Notes: generated by a model not told the origin, from the sequence alone. DNA of 64,000 bases from Sphingomonadales bacterium 39-57-19 (GCA_002282385.1 NCJG01000009.1:1-64000); one strand, 5' to 3'. Positions 34,858-45,349 are shown, numbered from the stretch's first letter. A program made the numbers and translations.

Positions 34858-36774
34858 TCAATTCAACAAATTCTGCTTCCAGAACATCAATGTCGACCAG
34901 AATTGATAGTCGACATTTTCTTTCTTGGCGAAGCCATGGCCTTCATTTTTGCCCAACAAATGCCAAGCAACGCCGCCCTTGTCGCGGATGGCCTTTACGA
35001 TTTGATCGGCTTCGGATGCTGGCACACGGGGGTCGTTCCCACCGGTGACAACAAACATCGGTTTCGTGATTTCCGCCACGCGGGTCAGTGGTGAAATTTC
35101 AAGCAACTTTGCCCGCTGTGCCGGATCGCGTTCATCGCCATATTCGACGCGGCGCAAATCGCGGCGATAGCTTTGGGTGTTTTCAAGGAAGGTCACGAAG
35201 TTGGAAATGGCGACAATGCAGTTCGTCGCGCGCAATTTATCCTTGAACTGCACAGCGGCGGCATAGCACATATAGCCCCCGTAAGATCCGCCAGCGAGGC
35301 CAAAGCGGCTTGCGTCAAGCGATGGGTCTTTGGCCAGCGTGCCCAGAAACGCGCCCATGTCTTTGACCGAGTCCTCGCGTTTGAACGGGCCGTTATCCAG
35401 CCCGACAAATTTTTTGCCATATCCGGTTGAGCCGCGGACGTTGGGATAGAAAATCGCGACACCCATTTCGTTCAGTAGATAGTTGCTGCGCCCTTGGAAG
35501 CCGGGCCGCGATTGCCCCTCTGGACCGCCATGCACGTTCATGATCATCGGCCGCTTGCCGGGGAACTTCACGGGATCGGGGCGATAGAGAAATCCGGACA
35601 CGGGCAACCCGTCAAAGCTTTTGACCGTCAGCAATTCAGGCTCGACATTCTTCGACACATCCAGACCGCCGGTTTCACTTTCGGTCCAGCGGGTCACCTT
35701 CAATGTTTTTGGATCAATGCTGTACGCATCAGCCGCGCTGCGGGCCGAGGTGAACGTCACCCCGATCTCGCCCCATTCGGAGACTTCGAACCCGCCGATG
35801 ATGCCTGCAGGTAAGCCATCCACAACGCGGACCGTGTTGGTTTTGGGATCAAGCAATTTGAGTTTGCTTACCCCCGCCTCGTTGGTTTCGTACACGATGA
35901 AACTGCCGTCCGGTGAAATGTCGAAGCTGTCGACATCCCATTTCTCTGCCGGACCGCGCGGCGTGAATTTTCCGGTGGCGATGTCGATGGTACCCAATCG
36001 CTGAAAGTCCGAACCTTCGTCGGACGTAACCCACAGCGAACCGTCGGGCGCAAAGGACGCGCCGCCAATGGCGATATCCTTGGTATGATCGCCAATGGGG
36101 GTCATCTTGCCCGTGGCCAGATCAAGGAGCGACATGTCGACATTGCTGACCGACAGATATTGGCCGACCACTGCGCTTTTCTTGTCGGGCGAAAACGCGC
36201 CAACATTCCAACCGCCGCCTTTGACTTCGGCAACCATCCGGCTTGTCGATGGATCGCGCGGGTTCATGACGTAGATGTCATTGTCGCTGCCGTTGCGCCG
36301 CGTCGACGTATAGGCGACCAACTCTCCATCATCGCTCCATGCGTTTATGCTGTTGCGGCTTTTGCCATCGGTCAGCAGCGTGAGCTTGCCGTCCTTCAGC
36401 GCATAGATTTGGTAGAATTCATTGCCGCCGATATCTTTCTGCGTCAGCAATATGTCGCCGGTTTTCGGGGCCCAGCTGCCACCACCAACGGGCTCCGCCT
36501 CAAAGCTAATTTGCTTACGGTCCATCATCGGCCCAGCGACGCGGTGCAACTGCGCGGTGTTGCCGAAACGGGTCGCGATCAGCATGGATTTGTCGGTCGG
36601 ATGCCAACCGGAGAAGCTTGCCGTACGAAATTCCATATAGGGCCGCGTCTGCACGGGTAGCTCATCCGGCACGGGAGGGACGCCATCGGCGACCAGCGCG
36701 TCGGGTTTCGGCGCATCGGCAAAGGCAGGCGCCATGGGCAAAGCCAGCGCGGCAATCAAAAGAAGTTTCTTCAT
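34858..36774 (-). CDS. Secreted S9-family prolyl oligopeptidase
   Basis: 638 residues: signal peptide (MKKLLLIAALALPMAPAFA), a beta-propeller region of WD/TolB-like strands (to about 380) and a C-terminal alpha/beta hydrolase domain. The catalytic triad is visible: Ser in GGSYGGYM, Asp in GGNDPRVPASE, His in EGHGFAKKE. It would cut short peptides, often behind Pro or Ala, in the periplasm. I start at the ATG at 36,774, preceded by AAGGGGA; the open frame extends to 36,942 without family features. It converges on the helicase gene and diverges from the aspartyl protease gene. Confidence 0.92.
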   Translation of the reverse strand: MKKLLLIAALALPMAPAFADAPKPDALVADGVPPVPDELPVQTRPYMEFRTASFSGWHPTDKSMLIATRFGNTAQLHRVAGPMMDRKQISFEAEPVGGGSWAPKTGDILLTQKDIGGNEFYQIYALKDGKLTLLTDGKSRNSINAWSDDGELVAYTSTRRNGSDNDIYVMNPRDPSTSRMVAEVKGGGWNVGAFSPDKKSAVVGQYLSVSNVDMSLLDLATGKMTPIGDHTKDIAIGGASFAPDGSLWVTSDEGSDFQRLGTIDIATGKFTPRGPAEKWDVDSFDISPDGSFIVYETNEAGVSKLKLLDPKTNTVRVVDGLPAGIIGGFEVSEWGEIGVTFTSARSAADAYSIDPKTLKVTRWTESETGGLDVSKNVEPELLTVKSFDGLPVSGFLYRPDPVKFPGKRPMIMNVHGGPEGQSRPGFQGRSNYLLNEMGVAIFYPNVRGSTGYGKKFVGLDNGPFKREDSVKDMGAFLGTLAKDPSLDASRFGLAGGSYGGYMCYAAAVQFKDKLRATNCIVAISNFVTFLENTQSYRRDLRRVEYGDERDPAQRAKLLEISPLTRVAEITKPMFVVTGGNDPRVPASEADQIVKAIRDKGGVAWHLLGKNEGHGFAKKENVDYQFWSTLMFWKQNLLN

Positions 36775-36936
36775 ATTTATCCCCTTCTGTAATTTTATGG
36801 AACTGAGGCTAACGCAAAGCTGCCGCCGCAACAAACGACTTTGTTCCCGCTTCGACAAAAGGCGGATTCGGTTCGACGGGCCATGCCTTGTCGCTGTCCG
36901 AAAAGAGGCGTATTGTGGCGGCATTGAAGATTTGAA

Positions 36937-37896
36937 ATGCAACGCAGCGCGCTTGGATTCATCGGCCTATTTTTAAGCACATCGGCAATGGCGCAGGAGC
37001 TGCTTACGCTGGATGCTGCATCGGATGTTGCCGCGATCACCGAAGAGTTCGGCATTGACCGTAGCGACCGGATGACCGTGCAGGTGCGTGTGAACGGCAG
37101 CGACGCCGTCCCCTTCATCGTCGATACCAGCGCAGAACGGACCGTCATTGCCAATGACCTCGCGCGCAAACTGGCGTTGGAGGCAGGCCCCACGCTCACG
37201 CTCGCGACGATATCGGGACGGTATCAGGTCAACAGCTTCTTCATCGACAGCATTTCCACCGCGTCGGTTAACCTGCAGGGTGTTGAGGCACCCGGCCTGG
37301 AACGCGCAAACCTCGGCGCATATGGGCTGTTGGGTATCGACAGTCTGGAGGACAATCGGGTGCATCTCGATTTCGTCCAGCAGACAATGGATGTGCTGCC
37401 GTCGCGTAAAACGCGCGGCAAGACGAAGCTCGAAAATGGCATGATTGTCGTGCAGGCGCGGCGCAAGGCGGGCCGGATGATACTATCGAGCGCGCGGATT
37501 GATGGTATTAAGGTCGACATCATTCTGGATACCGGCGCGCAAAGCAGCATGGCCAATGTCGCCCTGCGCGACAAGCTGCGCAAGCGGCACCGCGCCTTTG
37601 ACTTCATTCCGGTGAAGATGCGCAGTGTAACAGGTACGATCCTCAACGGTGACTATACCCAAATTCGCGAAATTGAGGTCGGCGGGCTGGTCATTAAAGA
37701 TATGCCGATGACCTTTGCCGACAATTACGCGTTCACGGCGCTTAACCTTCAGGATCGGCCAGCAATCTTGCTCGGCATGGACGCGCTGAAACTGTTTGAC
37801 CGCGTACTGATTGACTTCAGCAACCGGCGTGTGGGTTTCGATCCGCCGAAGGGCGTTTCGCTTGAGCCACGAACGCGGATGGCAGCCGCTTTATAG
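36937..37896 (+). CDS. Retropepsin-like aspartyl protease with two active-site motifs
   Basis: 319 residues with a signal peptide (MQRSALGFIGLFLSTSAMAQ). Two aspartyl-protease half domains are visible: FIVDTSAERTVI near residue 65 (DTS) and IILDTGAQSSMA near residue 193 (DTG). The order Asp-Thr-Ser/Gly and the later LGMDAL strands match gag-like bacterial proteases, which normally dimerise; here two copies in one chain could form a single-chain enzyme. Substrate unknown; periplasmic. It is followed by pdeM after 56 nt. Confidence 0.82.
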   Translation: MQRSALGFIGLFLSTSAMAQELLTLDAASDVAAITEEFGIDRSDRMTVQVRVNGSDAVPFIVDTSAERTVIANDLARKLALEAGPTLTLATISGRYQVNSFFIDSISTASVNLQGVEAPGLERANLGAYGLLGIDSLEDNRVHLDFVQQTMDVLPSRKTRGKTKLENGMIVVQARRKAGRMILSSARIDGIKVDIILDTGAQSSMANVALRDKLRKRHRAFDFIPVKMRSVTGTILNGDYTQIREIEVGGLVIKDMPMTFADNYAFTALNLQDRPAILLGMDALKLFDRVLIDFSNRRVGFDPPKGVSLEPRTRMAAAL

Positions 37897-37952
37897 GATC
37901 GTGGCCCACAACGGCTTGCGCCATTGATGGACAATCCGCATAGCCGCAGACG

Positions 37953-38648
37953 ATGTCGCATGCTTTTGAATTTGGGGGTCAGTCATTCGAGGTTGCCGGT
38001 GAGGCCGCCTTATATTGGCCTGCCGAGCATGCGCTGCTCGTGTCCGATCTGCATTTGGAAAAAGCGAGCGCTTATGCCTTAAATGGCCAGATGCTGCCGC
38101 CCTATGACAGCATTGCAACGCTTGAGGACATTGCGGCGCTCTGCACCAAATATAGACCAGCCAAAATCATATCCTTGGGCGATAATTTCCACGACGATGA
38201 CGGCGAGGCGCGGCTGGCGGAATCGGCGGCAGCATTGTTGGTCGACTTGACTTGCGATACCGAATGGCTTTGGATTACCGGGAACCACGACCGCGCGGTT
38301 GCGGGCATCTGGGGCGGCAAAACGCACGACGAAATATGCCTGTCGGGCATCACACTTCGGCACGAAGCGCAACGCGGCGATCCCAATCCCGAAATATCGG
38401 GGCATTTCCACCCGAAGTTCCGTCAAGTCTTGCGTGGCCGGATGGTCGCGCGGCGGTGCTTTGTCAAAACTGCGCGCAAAATCATCATGCCCGCATTTGG
38501 CGCACTCACCGGCGGACTTGATGTGCAGGACAGCGCGATTATGCACGCCTGCGACGTGGCGGATGGGGAGACGGTTGAAGCCTTGGTCGCGACCAAGGCG
38601 GGCTATGCGCGCTTTGCCTTAAACGGGGCTGCTGCGCGCGCCAAATAA
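37953..38648 (+). CDS. pdeM: Ligase-associated DNA damage response endonuclease PdeM
   Basis: 231 residues, calcineurin-like metallophosphoesterase. Metal motifs in order: VSDLHLEKAS (residues 30-39), SLGDNFHDDDG, ITGNHDRAV and SGHFHPK; all ligands are present. In sequence style it is the PdeM subgroup that usually travels with the Lhr-like helicase, an ATP-dependent ligase and a beta-lactamase-fold exonuclease. Here only helicase and PdeM are in the window, split by two protease genes. The 3' end overlaps the convergent yggS-type gene by 30 bp. Confidence 0.9.
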   Translation: MSHAFEFGGQSFEVAGEAALYWPAEHALLVSDLHLEKASAYALNGQMLPPYDSIATLEDIAALCTKYRPAKIISLGDNFHDDDGEARLAESAAALLVDLTCDTEWLWITGNHDRAVAGIWGGKTHDEICLSGITLRHEAQRGDPNPEISGHFHPKFRQVLRGRMVARRCFVKTARKIIMPAFGALTGGLDVQDSAIMHACDVADGETVEALVATKAGYARFALNGAAARAK

Positions 38649-39305
38649 GGCTGTGCCAACGCGGACATAGGTCGCGCCCATCATGATCGCGGTGTCGAAA
38701 TCTTCCGACATGCCCATGCTCAGTTGCGGCAAATCATGACGCGCCGCCAACTCGGCCAGCAATGCAAAAAATGGCGCGGCCTCAATCGACGCCGGCGGTA
38801 TGCACATCAGACCTGCCAATGGAACGCCGCTGTCCTTTGCCGCCGCAATCAATGCAGGCAGTTCCGAAACGGCACAGCCACCCTTTTGCTCTTCAGCGCC
38901 GATGTTCACTTGAATGAAGCACGGGATGTATCGCGCCTGCTTTTCCATCGCCTTGCCAAGCGCCGTGACCAGCGAAAGCCGGTCAACCGAATGAATCATA
39001 TCGAACAAGGCAACCGCTTCGTCCGCTTTGTTGGATTGAAGCTGCCCGATCAGATGCAATTGCACGCCGGGGTGGCGCTGCTTCAACGCTGGCCATTTGG
39101 TCGCCGCTTCCTGAACGCGGTTTTCACCGAAGAGCATTTGGCCTTCGTGAATCAGCGGCTCAATATCTTCGGCCGCGCGGGTTTTCGACACCGCAATCAA
39201 ATGAATGTCTTCGGGCGCACGCCGCGCCATCTTGGCGGCCGCCGCCATGCGTTCACGGATTGCGGCCAAAGGGCCGGCGGATGTTTCTGGTGTCGCTTCC
39301 TGCAT
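38619..39305 (-). CDS. YggS-family pyridoxal-phosphate homeostasis protein
   Basis: 228 residues. The PLP-binding Lys lies in IHLIAVSKTRAAEDI; FGENRVQEA, HLIGQLQSNK and LSMGMSEDFDTAI with the closing VRVGTALFG are the family's hallmarks. These proteins bind PLP and influence amino- and keto-acid pools rather than catalyse a known reaction. Convergent 30-bp overlap with pdeM and divergent from the ThiE-like gene (23-bp gap). Confidence 0.95.
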   Translation of the reverse strand: MQEATPETSAGPLAAIRERMAAAAKMARRAPEDIHLIAVSKTRAAEDIEPLIHEGQMLFGENRVQEAATKWPALKQRHPGVQLHLIGQLQSNKADEAVALFDMIHSVDRLSLVTALGKAMEKQARYIPCFIQVNIGAEEQKGGCAVSELPALIAAAKDSGVPLAGLMCIPPASIEAAPFFALLAELAARHDLPQLSMGMSEDFDTAIMMGATYVRVGTALFGARSSPV

Positions 39306-39328
39306 AGCGCGACGCTATAGGCAGAACT

Positions 39329-39877
39329 ATGCCGCGAAGCCACCCCCTGCCGAAGATCTGGCTGATGACCGATGAACGATTGGGGGATGACCTGTTGCGC
39401 GCCATTCAACGGCTTCCCGCACGATCGGGCGTTATCTTCCGGCATTATCATTTGGACGCGGCGGCGCGAAAATTTCTGTTCGGGCAGGTCATGCGCATTT
39501 GCCGGCGGCGCGGGCATGTACTGTTACTGGCGGGGGACGAGCGGACGGCGATGCGTTGGCACGCCGATGGTTTCCATCAAAGAAGCCGTCGTGCGTCGCG
39601 ATTGCTGCACAGCGCGCCAGTCCATGATACGCGTGAAATTGCGGGCGTAAAGGCCGCACGCCCAGACCTTGTGTTCTTATCGCCTATTTTCGCAACAAAC
39701 AGTCACCCCGGCGCGCGACCGCTGGGGCCGTTATCCTTTGGCCGGCTCGCAAGGCTGGTGTTATCGAGCCGCATCATCGCCTTGGGCGGCATGAACCGCC
39801 GAAACGCGGACATGCTTTCCCCGCGGTTGATCCACGGTTGGGCGGCGATTGATGCTTTTAAAAAAAGGACCGCTTAG
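39329..39877 (+). CDS. ThiE/TenI-like thiamine phosphate synthase-family protein
   Basis: 182 residues, shorter than classic ThiE (about 210). The TIM-barrel pattern includes WLMTDERLGDDLL, ADGFHQRS (where ThiE has DGVHLGQ), VFLSPIFATNSHPGARPLG and IIALGGMN (the phosphate-binding GG(M/I) loop). ThiE joins the pyrimidine and thiazole parts of thiamine. The altered DGVHL motif makes a divergent or TenI-like role possible. It is not next to other thi genes. Its end overlaps the convergent gene by 4 bp. Confidence 0.72.
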   Translation: MPRSHPLPKIWLMTDERLGDDLLRAIQRLPARSGVIFRHYHLDAAARKFLFGQVMRICRRRGHVLLLAGDERTAMRWHADGFHQRSRRASRLLHSAPVHDTREIAGVKAARPDLVFLSPIFATNSHPGARPLGPLSFGRLARLVLSSRIIALGGMNRRNADMLSPRLIHGWAAIDAFKKRTA

Positions 39878-40623
39878 AAGCGGATTTTGGTTCCGACATA
39901 GACAGCTTCGCTGTCCTTGCGGTTGTCAGCCAATGGAATGACGCGGTCATTTTCGCTGGCATAACGAACACCCGCGGTCACGTCGATTTTACGGCTGATT
40001 GAGAAGCTTCCGCCCACATCAAGCTTGTAATCGCCCGACGCTGCGCTGCCGCGTGCTGGCGGTGCCAATTCGCGGCTCTGGTTCAATTTGATATTGGTGC
40101 TGAACTTGCTTGGCTTACGCGCGGTTTCGTCCAGCGAGAAGCTGCTTTTTCCAAGTTCGCTCAGAGGTGTTTTGACTGCGCGACGTTGCGCGGCAGGCAA
40201 TGCAAAGCCTTGCCAACCCTTTGATGCTGTCAAACGATAGTCCACCGCCGAAAGGCGAAGGCCCTTGCCCGCACCGACTTCGTTGGAGGCCAGCGCATTG
40301 CGGATGGAAACGGCGCCAGCGGTCAAACGCGAATTGGCGCGCGCAGCGACTGTAATCGTGCGGCTGTCACCGGCGTTTGCGGGCGTAAATGGGAATCGCG
40401 CATTTGGCTCAATGCGTGCGGCCGAAAATTTCTGTGCCAAAACGCTGTCACCACCCGCAGGCGTGAACATCGAAATCCAGCTTGGTCCAGCTGACGGCTC
40501 TTGCGAAAAAGCCTTTGCAGCAAAAGCAGGAACAACAAGAGGCGACACCGCGAGCGAACCCGTTGCTAGCAATGCTGCCGCAATCGTCGCGTATTTCCGC
40601 TCATATGCCCGCTTCACGTCCAT
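39874..40623 (-). CDS. Predicted outer-membrane-associated protein, function unknown
   Basis: 249 residues. A signal-peptide-like hydrophobic stretch occurs after a charged N-terminus (MDVKRAYERKYATIAAALLATGSLAVSP). The C-terminal 60 residues show alternating beta-strand patterns (DYKLDVGGSFSISRK, DVTAGVRYASE) and end in YVGTKIRF, a terminal Phe like the beta-signal of outer-membrane barrels. I do not recognise the family. Too short a barrel for a porin, it may be a small beta-barrel or periplasmic partner. Confidence 0.65.
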   Translation of the reverse strand: MDVKRAYERKYATIAAALLATGSLAVSPLVVPAFAAKAFSQEPSAGPSWISMFTPAGGDSVLAQKFSAARIEPNARFPFTPANAGDSRTITVAARANSRLTAGAVSIRNALASNEVGAGKGLRLSAVDYRLTASKGWQGFALPAAQRRAVKTPLSELGKSSFSLDETARKPSKFSTNIKLNQSRELAPPARGSAASGDYKLDVGGSFSISRKIDVTAGVRYASENDRVIPLADNRKDSEAVYVGTKIRF

Positions 40624-40870
40624 GATACTCGTTCACCGACTCTCCTGTCTTTGGTTGGTATACGCATGCTTTTGGGGATTCAAAAGAGGCCGATCCATTT
40701 TATCGTTCGAATAACGCGATTTTTGACCAAATGTTGCATGATGTCCACAATCACTTAGCGGGACGAAGATGAGCGCAACATGAATTGCGCGCTGTTCAGC
40801 AGCCAGAAAGCTTGCTCCGGACAGCAAGCCGCTATAGAGGTTTCAGATATTCATAGTTCAAGGACATTTT

Positions 40871-41314
40871 ATGCGCACCAACCGCTTGGCACTCATTATT
40901 GCGACCGGCAGCCTGTTAAGCTTGGGGCTGCTGTCCGGCTGTGGCGGAAGGGAGCGTCCAAAGGCGGATCTCGCGGCCAGCCAAGTCACCACAATCGGCG
41001 TAAACAGCTATCTGTGGCGCGCATCGCTTGATGCCTTGTCCTTCATGCCATTGCTGCAAACCGACTCGTCCGGCGGTGTCATTGTCACCGACTGGTATGT
41101 GAACCCGCAAAGCCCTGGCGAGCGCGTTAAGCTGACCATTTCGATCCTTGATCAGGATTTGCGCGCTGACGCCTTGCGCGTCGCCGGCAGCCGCGAAGTT
41201 TTGCAAAATGACCAGTGGGTCGCAGCGCCGCTGCGCGCCGCAACCGTTCAAAAGCTTGAGGCGGTCATTCTTACCAAGGCGCGTGACCTTCGCCGGTCTT
41301 CAATCACCGGATAA
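40871..41314 (+). CDS. DUF3576 lipoprotein
   Basis: 147 residues. The signal ends in a lipobox LLSGC (about residues 21-25), so it should be a lipoprotein. [23 protein letters not shown] and [10 protein letters not shown] are typical of DUF3576 proteins found in front of leuS in alphaproteobacteria. Function unknown; envelope assembly is often assumed from the neighbour lptE. AAGGA lies 7 nt before the ATG. leuS begins 5 nt after the stop. Confidence 0.88.
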   Translation: MRTNRLALIIATGSLLSLGLLSGCGGRERPKADLAASQVTTIGVNSYLWRASLDALSFMPLLQTDSSGGVIVTDWYVNPQSPGERVKLTISILDQDLRADALRVAGSREVLQNDQWVAAPLRAATVQKLEAVILTKARDLRRSSITG

Positions 41315-41319
41315 TTGTT

Positions 41320-43845
41320 ATGACGAATGTTGAGCGTTTTAACCCGCACGTCGCCGACGCGCGGTGGCAAAAGATTTGGGAAGAACGCAGCAGCTTTGTT
41401 GCGGACGATAACTCGACCAAGCCGCGCGCCTATGTCTTGGAAATGTTTCCCTATCCGTCGGGCCGCATCCATATTGGCCATGTGCGCAACTACACCATGG
41501 GCGACGTGTTAGCGCGCTATAAGCGCATGACCGGACATGAAGTGCTGCACCCCATGGGCTGGGACGCCTTTGGCATGCCTGCGGAAAATGCGGCGATGGA
41601 GAAAAAGGTCCACCCCGGCGGTTGGACGCGCGACAATATTGCGAACATGAAGGCGCAGCTGAAGCGGCTTGGCTTTGCGATTGACTGGACCCGCGAACTT
41701 GCGACCTGTGAGCCTGAATATTACGGCCATGAACAGGCATTGTTCCTGAAGCTGTATGCCGCCGGGCTCGTCTACCGCAAAGAGTCCGCCGTGAACTGGG
41801 ACCCTGTCGACATGACGGTGCTTGCCAATGAGCAAGTGATCGATGGCAAGGGCTGGCGATCGGGTGCCCCCGTTGAGCGCCGCAAGCTGAGCCAGTGGTT
41901 TTTGAAGATTACCGACTTTGCAGAAGAATTGCTTGTTGGCCTTGGGTCGCTTGACCAATGGCCCGACAAGGTGCGGTTGATGCAGGAAAACTGGATTGGC
42001 AAATCGCAAGGCCTGAAATGCCGGTTCCGCTTTCCGGGCGGTGATGACGGTATTGATGTGTTTACAACGCGCCCCGACACCATGTTCGGCGCAAGCTTTA
42101 TTGCCATTGCCGCAGACCACCCCATCGCGCAAAAGCTGGCAGCCAACGCGCCTGATTTGCAGGATTTTATCGCGGAATGCCGCAAAGGCGGAACGACAGC
42201 GGCCGACATTGAAACCGCTGAAAAGCTTGGCTTCAATACAGGGCTTACCGTTGAGCACCCGCTGGATCCAAGCTGGCACTTGCCCGTTTATGTCGCCAAT
42301 TTCGTCTTGATGGATTACGGCACGGGTGCGGTCTTTGGCTGCCCAGCACATGACCAACGCGACCTTGATTTCGCGCGCAAATATGATTTGCCCGTTACCC
42401 GCGTCGTTGCCGATGGCGATTTGACCGACAGCCATTTTGAAGGAAATGTCGCTTACACCAACCCCGGCGTCATCGTGAATTCGCACTGGATGAACGGCAT
42501 GACCGTCGACCAAGCGAAAGCGGATGTGATCGCAAAGGCCGAGAAAGAAGGCTGGGGCCGAGGCCAAACGCAATATCGCCTGCGCGACTGGGGCGTTTCG
42601 CGCCAGCGTTATTGGGGCACGCCAATCCCGATCATCCATTGTCAGGCATGTGGCGCGGTCCCCGTGCCGTATGACCAGCTGCCGGTGAAATTGCCCGAAG
42701 ACGTCAGCTTTGACATCCCCGGCAATCCGCTGGATCGTCACCCGACCTGGAGCAAGGTCGACTGCCCCAAATGTCATCAAGAGGCGCGCCGCGAAACCGA
42801 CACGCTCGACACTTTTGTCGATTCCAGCTGGTACTTCATCCGCTTTGCAAGCCAGCCGCATGACAAGCCCTTTGACCGCGCGGCTGCGGAAAAATGGCTG
42901 CCGGTTGACCAATATATTGGCGGGGTCGAGCACGCGATTTTGCATTTGCTCTACGCCCGTTTTTGGACCCGTGCGCTCAGCCATATTGGCATGATCGACG
43001 TGAAAGAGCCGTTCGCCTCGCTGTTTACGCAAGGCATGGTGACGCACCAAACCTATCAGGATGCCAATGGAACATGGCTGAGCCCTGATCAGGTGCGTCG
43101 TGAAGGCGACATCTGGACCATCATTGACAGCGGTGCCCCTGCGGTCGCTGGTCGCATCGAAAAGATGTCCAAATCCAAAAAGAATGTCGTCGATCCAGAC
43201 GATATTGTCGACCAATATGGCGCCGATGCCGTGCGCTGGTTCATGCTGTCCGACAGCCCGCCCGAACGCGATCTGGAGTGGTCCGAAGCGGGGATTGAGG
43301 GTTGCTGGCGATTTGTGCAGCGCCTGTGGCGTCTGACCGGTCAGGTCAGCGGCGCCGAAGGTGTCGACAAGGCACTGGACCGCAAAACACACCAGATCAT
43401 TGCCGGCGTCGGCACAGACATCGAAGCGCTGGCGTTCAACAAGGCGGTCGCAAAAATCTACGACCTTGCCAATGCCATTGAAAAGGCAGCGCCTTCGGCA
43501 AGCCGCGATACCGCGATCCGCACGATCGTGACATTGTCTGCGCCAATGGTTCCGCATTTGGCCGAAGAGGCGTGGACCCAGCTTGGCGCGGCATCTGGCA
43601 GCGGCCTTATCGCCGACGCACCTTGGCCGCAGGTTAACCCTGACCTGCTGGTCGAAGACGAAGTGACCATCGCTATTCAGGTGAAGGGCAAGCTGCGCGA
43701 TACGCTGACCGTTGCCAAGGGCATGCCCCAGGCCGAAGTGGAGGCGCTTGCGCTTGCCAGCCAAAAGGTTCAGCATGCGATTGACGGTGCCGATATCCGG
43801 AAAATCATCGTCGTGCCTGATAGGTTGGTCAACATCGTCCTATGA
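41320..43845 (+). CDS. leuS: Leucyl-tRNA synthetase
   Basis: 841 residues. HIGH-type motif [12 protein letters not shown], the CP1 editing domain ([27 protein letters not shown]), a zinc-like CPKC segment and the KMSKSKKN signature. It charges tRNA-Leu. It is second in the DUF3576-leuS-lptE-holA run; its TGA overlaps the lptE start by 4 nt. The opposite strand stays open for 755 codons here, which I regard as a by-product of codon bias. Confidence 0.98.
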   Translation: MTNVERFNPHVADARWQKIWEERSSFVADDNSTKPRAYVLEMFPYPSGRIHIGHVRNYTMGDVLARYKRMTGHEVLHPMGWDAFGMPAENAAMEKKVHPGGWTRDNIANMKAQLKRLGFAIDWTRELATCEPEYYGHEQALFLKLYAAGLVYRKESAVNWDPVDMTVLANEQVIDGKGWRSGAPVERRKLSQWFLKITDFAEELLVGLGSLDQWPDKVRLMQENWIGKSQGLKCRFRFPGGDDGIDVFTTRPDTMFGASFIAIAADHPIAQKLAANAPDLQDFIAECRKGGTTAADIETAEKLGFNTGLTVEHPLDPSWHLPVYVANFVLMDYGTGAVFGCPAHDQRDLDFARKYDLPVTRVVADGDLTDSHFEGNVAYTNPGVIVNSHWMNGMTVDQAKADVIAKAEKEGWGRGQTQYRLRDWGVSRQRYWGTPIPIIHCQACGAVPVPYDQLPVKLPEDVSFDIPGNPLDRHPTWSKVDCPKCHQEARRETDTLDTFVDSSWYFIRFASQPHDKPFDRAAAEKWLPVDQYIGGVEHAILHLLYARFWTRALSHIGMIDVKEPFASLFTQGMVTHQTYQDANGTWLSPDQVRREGDIWTIIDSGAPAVAGRIEKMSKSKKNVVDPDDIVDQYGADAVRWFMLSDSPPERDLEWSEAGIEGCWRFVQRLWRLTGQVSGAEGVDKALDRKTHQIIAGVGTDIEALAFNKAVAKIYDLANAIEKAAPSASRDTAIRTIVTLSAPMVPHLAEEAWTQLGAASGSGLIADAPWPQVNPDLLVEDEVTIAIQVKGKLRDTLTVAKGMPQAEVEALALASQKVQHAIDGADIRKIIVVPDRLVNIVL

Positions 43846-44330
43846 ACCGTTTCATCGCCCCCCTCTTGCTTGCTTTGATGCTGCCCGCATGCGGATTGCA
43901 GCCCTTGTACAGCGGTGGATCAAAGGGCGCGGTGGCAACAACGCTGGGTTCGGTATCGGTCGCTACAATCGACGGCAAAAGTGGTTGGTTGATGCGCAAT
44001 GCATTAACCGACCGCCTTGGCGCTCAAGACAGTAACGTCGTCCAATTCCGCTTGGTCGTCACACTTGATGACCGGATTGAAGGCTTTGGCGTGCGTGCCG
44101 ACGATACGGTCACGCGTGAACGCCGAACATTGCGCGCACGCTATCAACTGATCTCGATCGCTACCGGTGAAACGGTGCTTGATGCAACCGCTGGATCTGA
44201 CGCAGGTATCGACGTCGCCGGTTCGGAATATGCCACCATCGCTGGCGAAAACAGCGCGCTGGAAAATCTGACGCAGAAGGTTGCGGATCAGATTGTCACC
44301 CAGCTTTCGATCTACGCCCGCGGCGAATGA
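43842..44330 (+). CDS. lptE: LPS-assembly lipoprotein LptE
   Basis: 162 residues. Lipobox LMLPACG at about residues 13-19 and the family pattern [10 protein letters not shown] with RYQLI in the C-terminal half. LptE plugs the LptD barrel in the outer membrane during LPS export. It sits between leuS and holA with 4-nt overlaps on both sides, a gene order widely conserved in Proteobacteria. Confidence 0.92.
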   Translation: MNRFIAPLLLALMLPACGLQPLYSGGSKGAVATTLGSVSVATIDGKSGWLMRNALTDRLGAQDSNVVQFRLVVTLDDRIEGFGVRADDTVTRERRTLRARYQLISIATGETVLDATAGSDAGIDVAGSEYATIAGENSALENLTQKVADQIVTQLSIYARGE

Positions 44331-45349
44331 GCAACGCCAAAGAACGCAGCTTTATAAGTGCCATCGGCACACGTCCGGAGATTCGGCTGTTTTTCATTTT
44401 CGGGCAGGATGAATCGGCGGCCGCTGACATCGCATCGCAAATGTCCGCCGCGCTGACGGGTTCGGAACGGATCGATATCGACAGCGACCGTATTCGCAAT
44501 GACCCCGCGCTTCTGGCGGACGAGGCGTCGGCGCTTTCGCTATTCGGCGATAAGCGGCACATCCGGCTGAACTTCCGCCGGGAAGAAGGCGTTGCTGCCG
44601 TCGAAAATCTGCTCGCCCTTGAAGGCGACGCCAATCCGGTCATCGCGACCGCAGGCAATCTGACAAAGGCCAGCAAGTTGCGCAAGCTTGTCGAGGCCCA
44701 CCCGCGCGCGATGGTGCATATTTGCTACATGCCAGAGGAAGGCGATGCCGCAGCCGCCGTGATGGCATACGCAGCCACGATGGGGCTGAAGATTGACCGT
44801 CCACTGGCCGCGCGGATTGCGCGCTACACGGGTCAGGACCGGAAACTGGCGCAAGCCGAAATCGAAAAGCTGTCCTTATATTATGATTCGTCGCCGCAAC
44901 GTCCCGCGACGGTTGAGGTCCCCATATTCGAAGCCTTGTCAGCCGAAACGGGCGAGGAAAATATCAATGGCCTCATCCATCAAGTGATGGGCGGCGATTT
45001 GCGCGGGACGGGGCGTGAACTTGTCGCCGCGCGCGACATGGGCGTGGATGCCATCCGCATCATCCGCGCGATGCAGCGGCGGGTGACATTGCTCGCGGCT
45101 ATGCGCGCAAAGGTCGACAATGGTTCGAACCCCGGCGCCGTTGTAAAAGCGACCCGTTCGATATTCTGGAAAGACGCAGACAGCTACGCCCAACAACTTG
45201 CGCGCTGGCCATCGGTGCGGCTTGCCGGATTAAACAGCCATCTGCTGGAGGTGGAATCCAAGCTTATGCATGTCCGCGATGGACTGGCTGATACGATCTT
45301 GGAAGAAGAGCTTGTCCGCATTGCGCGTGCCGCATCGCGCCGCGGCTGA
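44327..45349 (+). CDS. holA: DNA polymerase III delta subunit
   Basis: 340 residues. The N-terminal AAA-like fold (FFIFGQDESAAADIASQM), the DSDRIRNDPALLADEASALSLFG region, the ARIARYTGQDRKLAQAEIEKLSL mid-section and the clamp-loader collar domain at the C-terminus match HolA. It opens the beta clamp in the loader complex. The start overlaps lptE by 4 nt. No terminator was seen in the 100-bp gap before msrB. Confidence 0.92.
   Translation: MSNAKERSFISAIGTRPEIRLFFIFGQDESAAADIASQMSAALTGSERIDIDSDRIRNDPALLADEASALSLFGDKRHIRLNFRREEGVAAVENLLALEGDANPVIATAGNLTKASKLRKLVEAHPRAMVHICYMPEEGDAAAAVMAYAATMGLKIDRPLAARIARYTGQDRKLAQAEIEKLSLYYDSSPQRPATVEVPIFEALSAETGEENINGLIHQVMGGDLRGTGRELVAARDMGVDAIRIIRAMQRRVTLLAAMRAKVDNGSNPGAVVKATRSIFWKDADSYAQQLARWPSVRLAGLNSHLLEVESKLMHVRDGLADTILEEELVRIARAASRRG

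Noticed and set aside
41509..43776. 755-codon open frame antisense to leuS
   Set aside because: It mirrors leuS almost end to end, has no domain I recognise and no ribosome-binding site; long antisense frames are common in G+C-biased genes.
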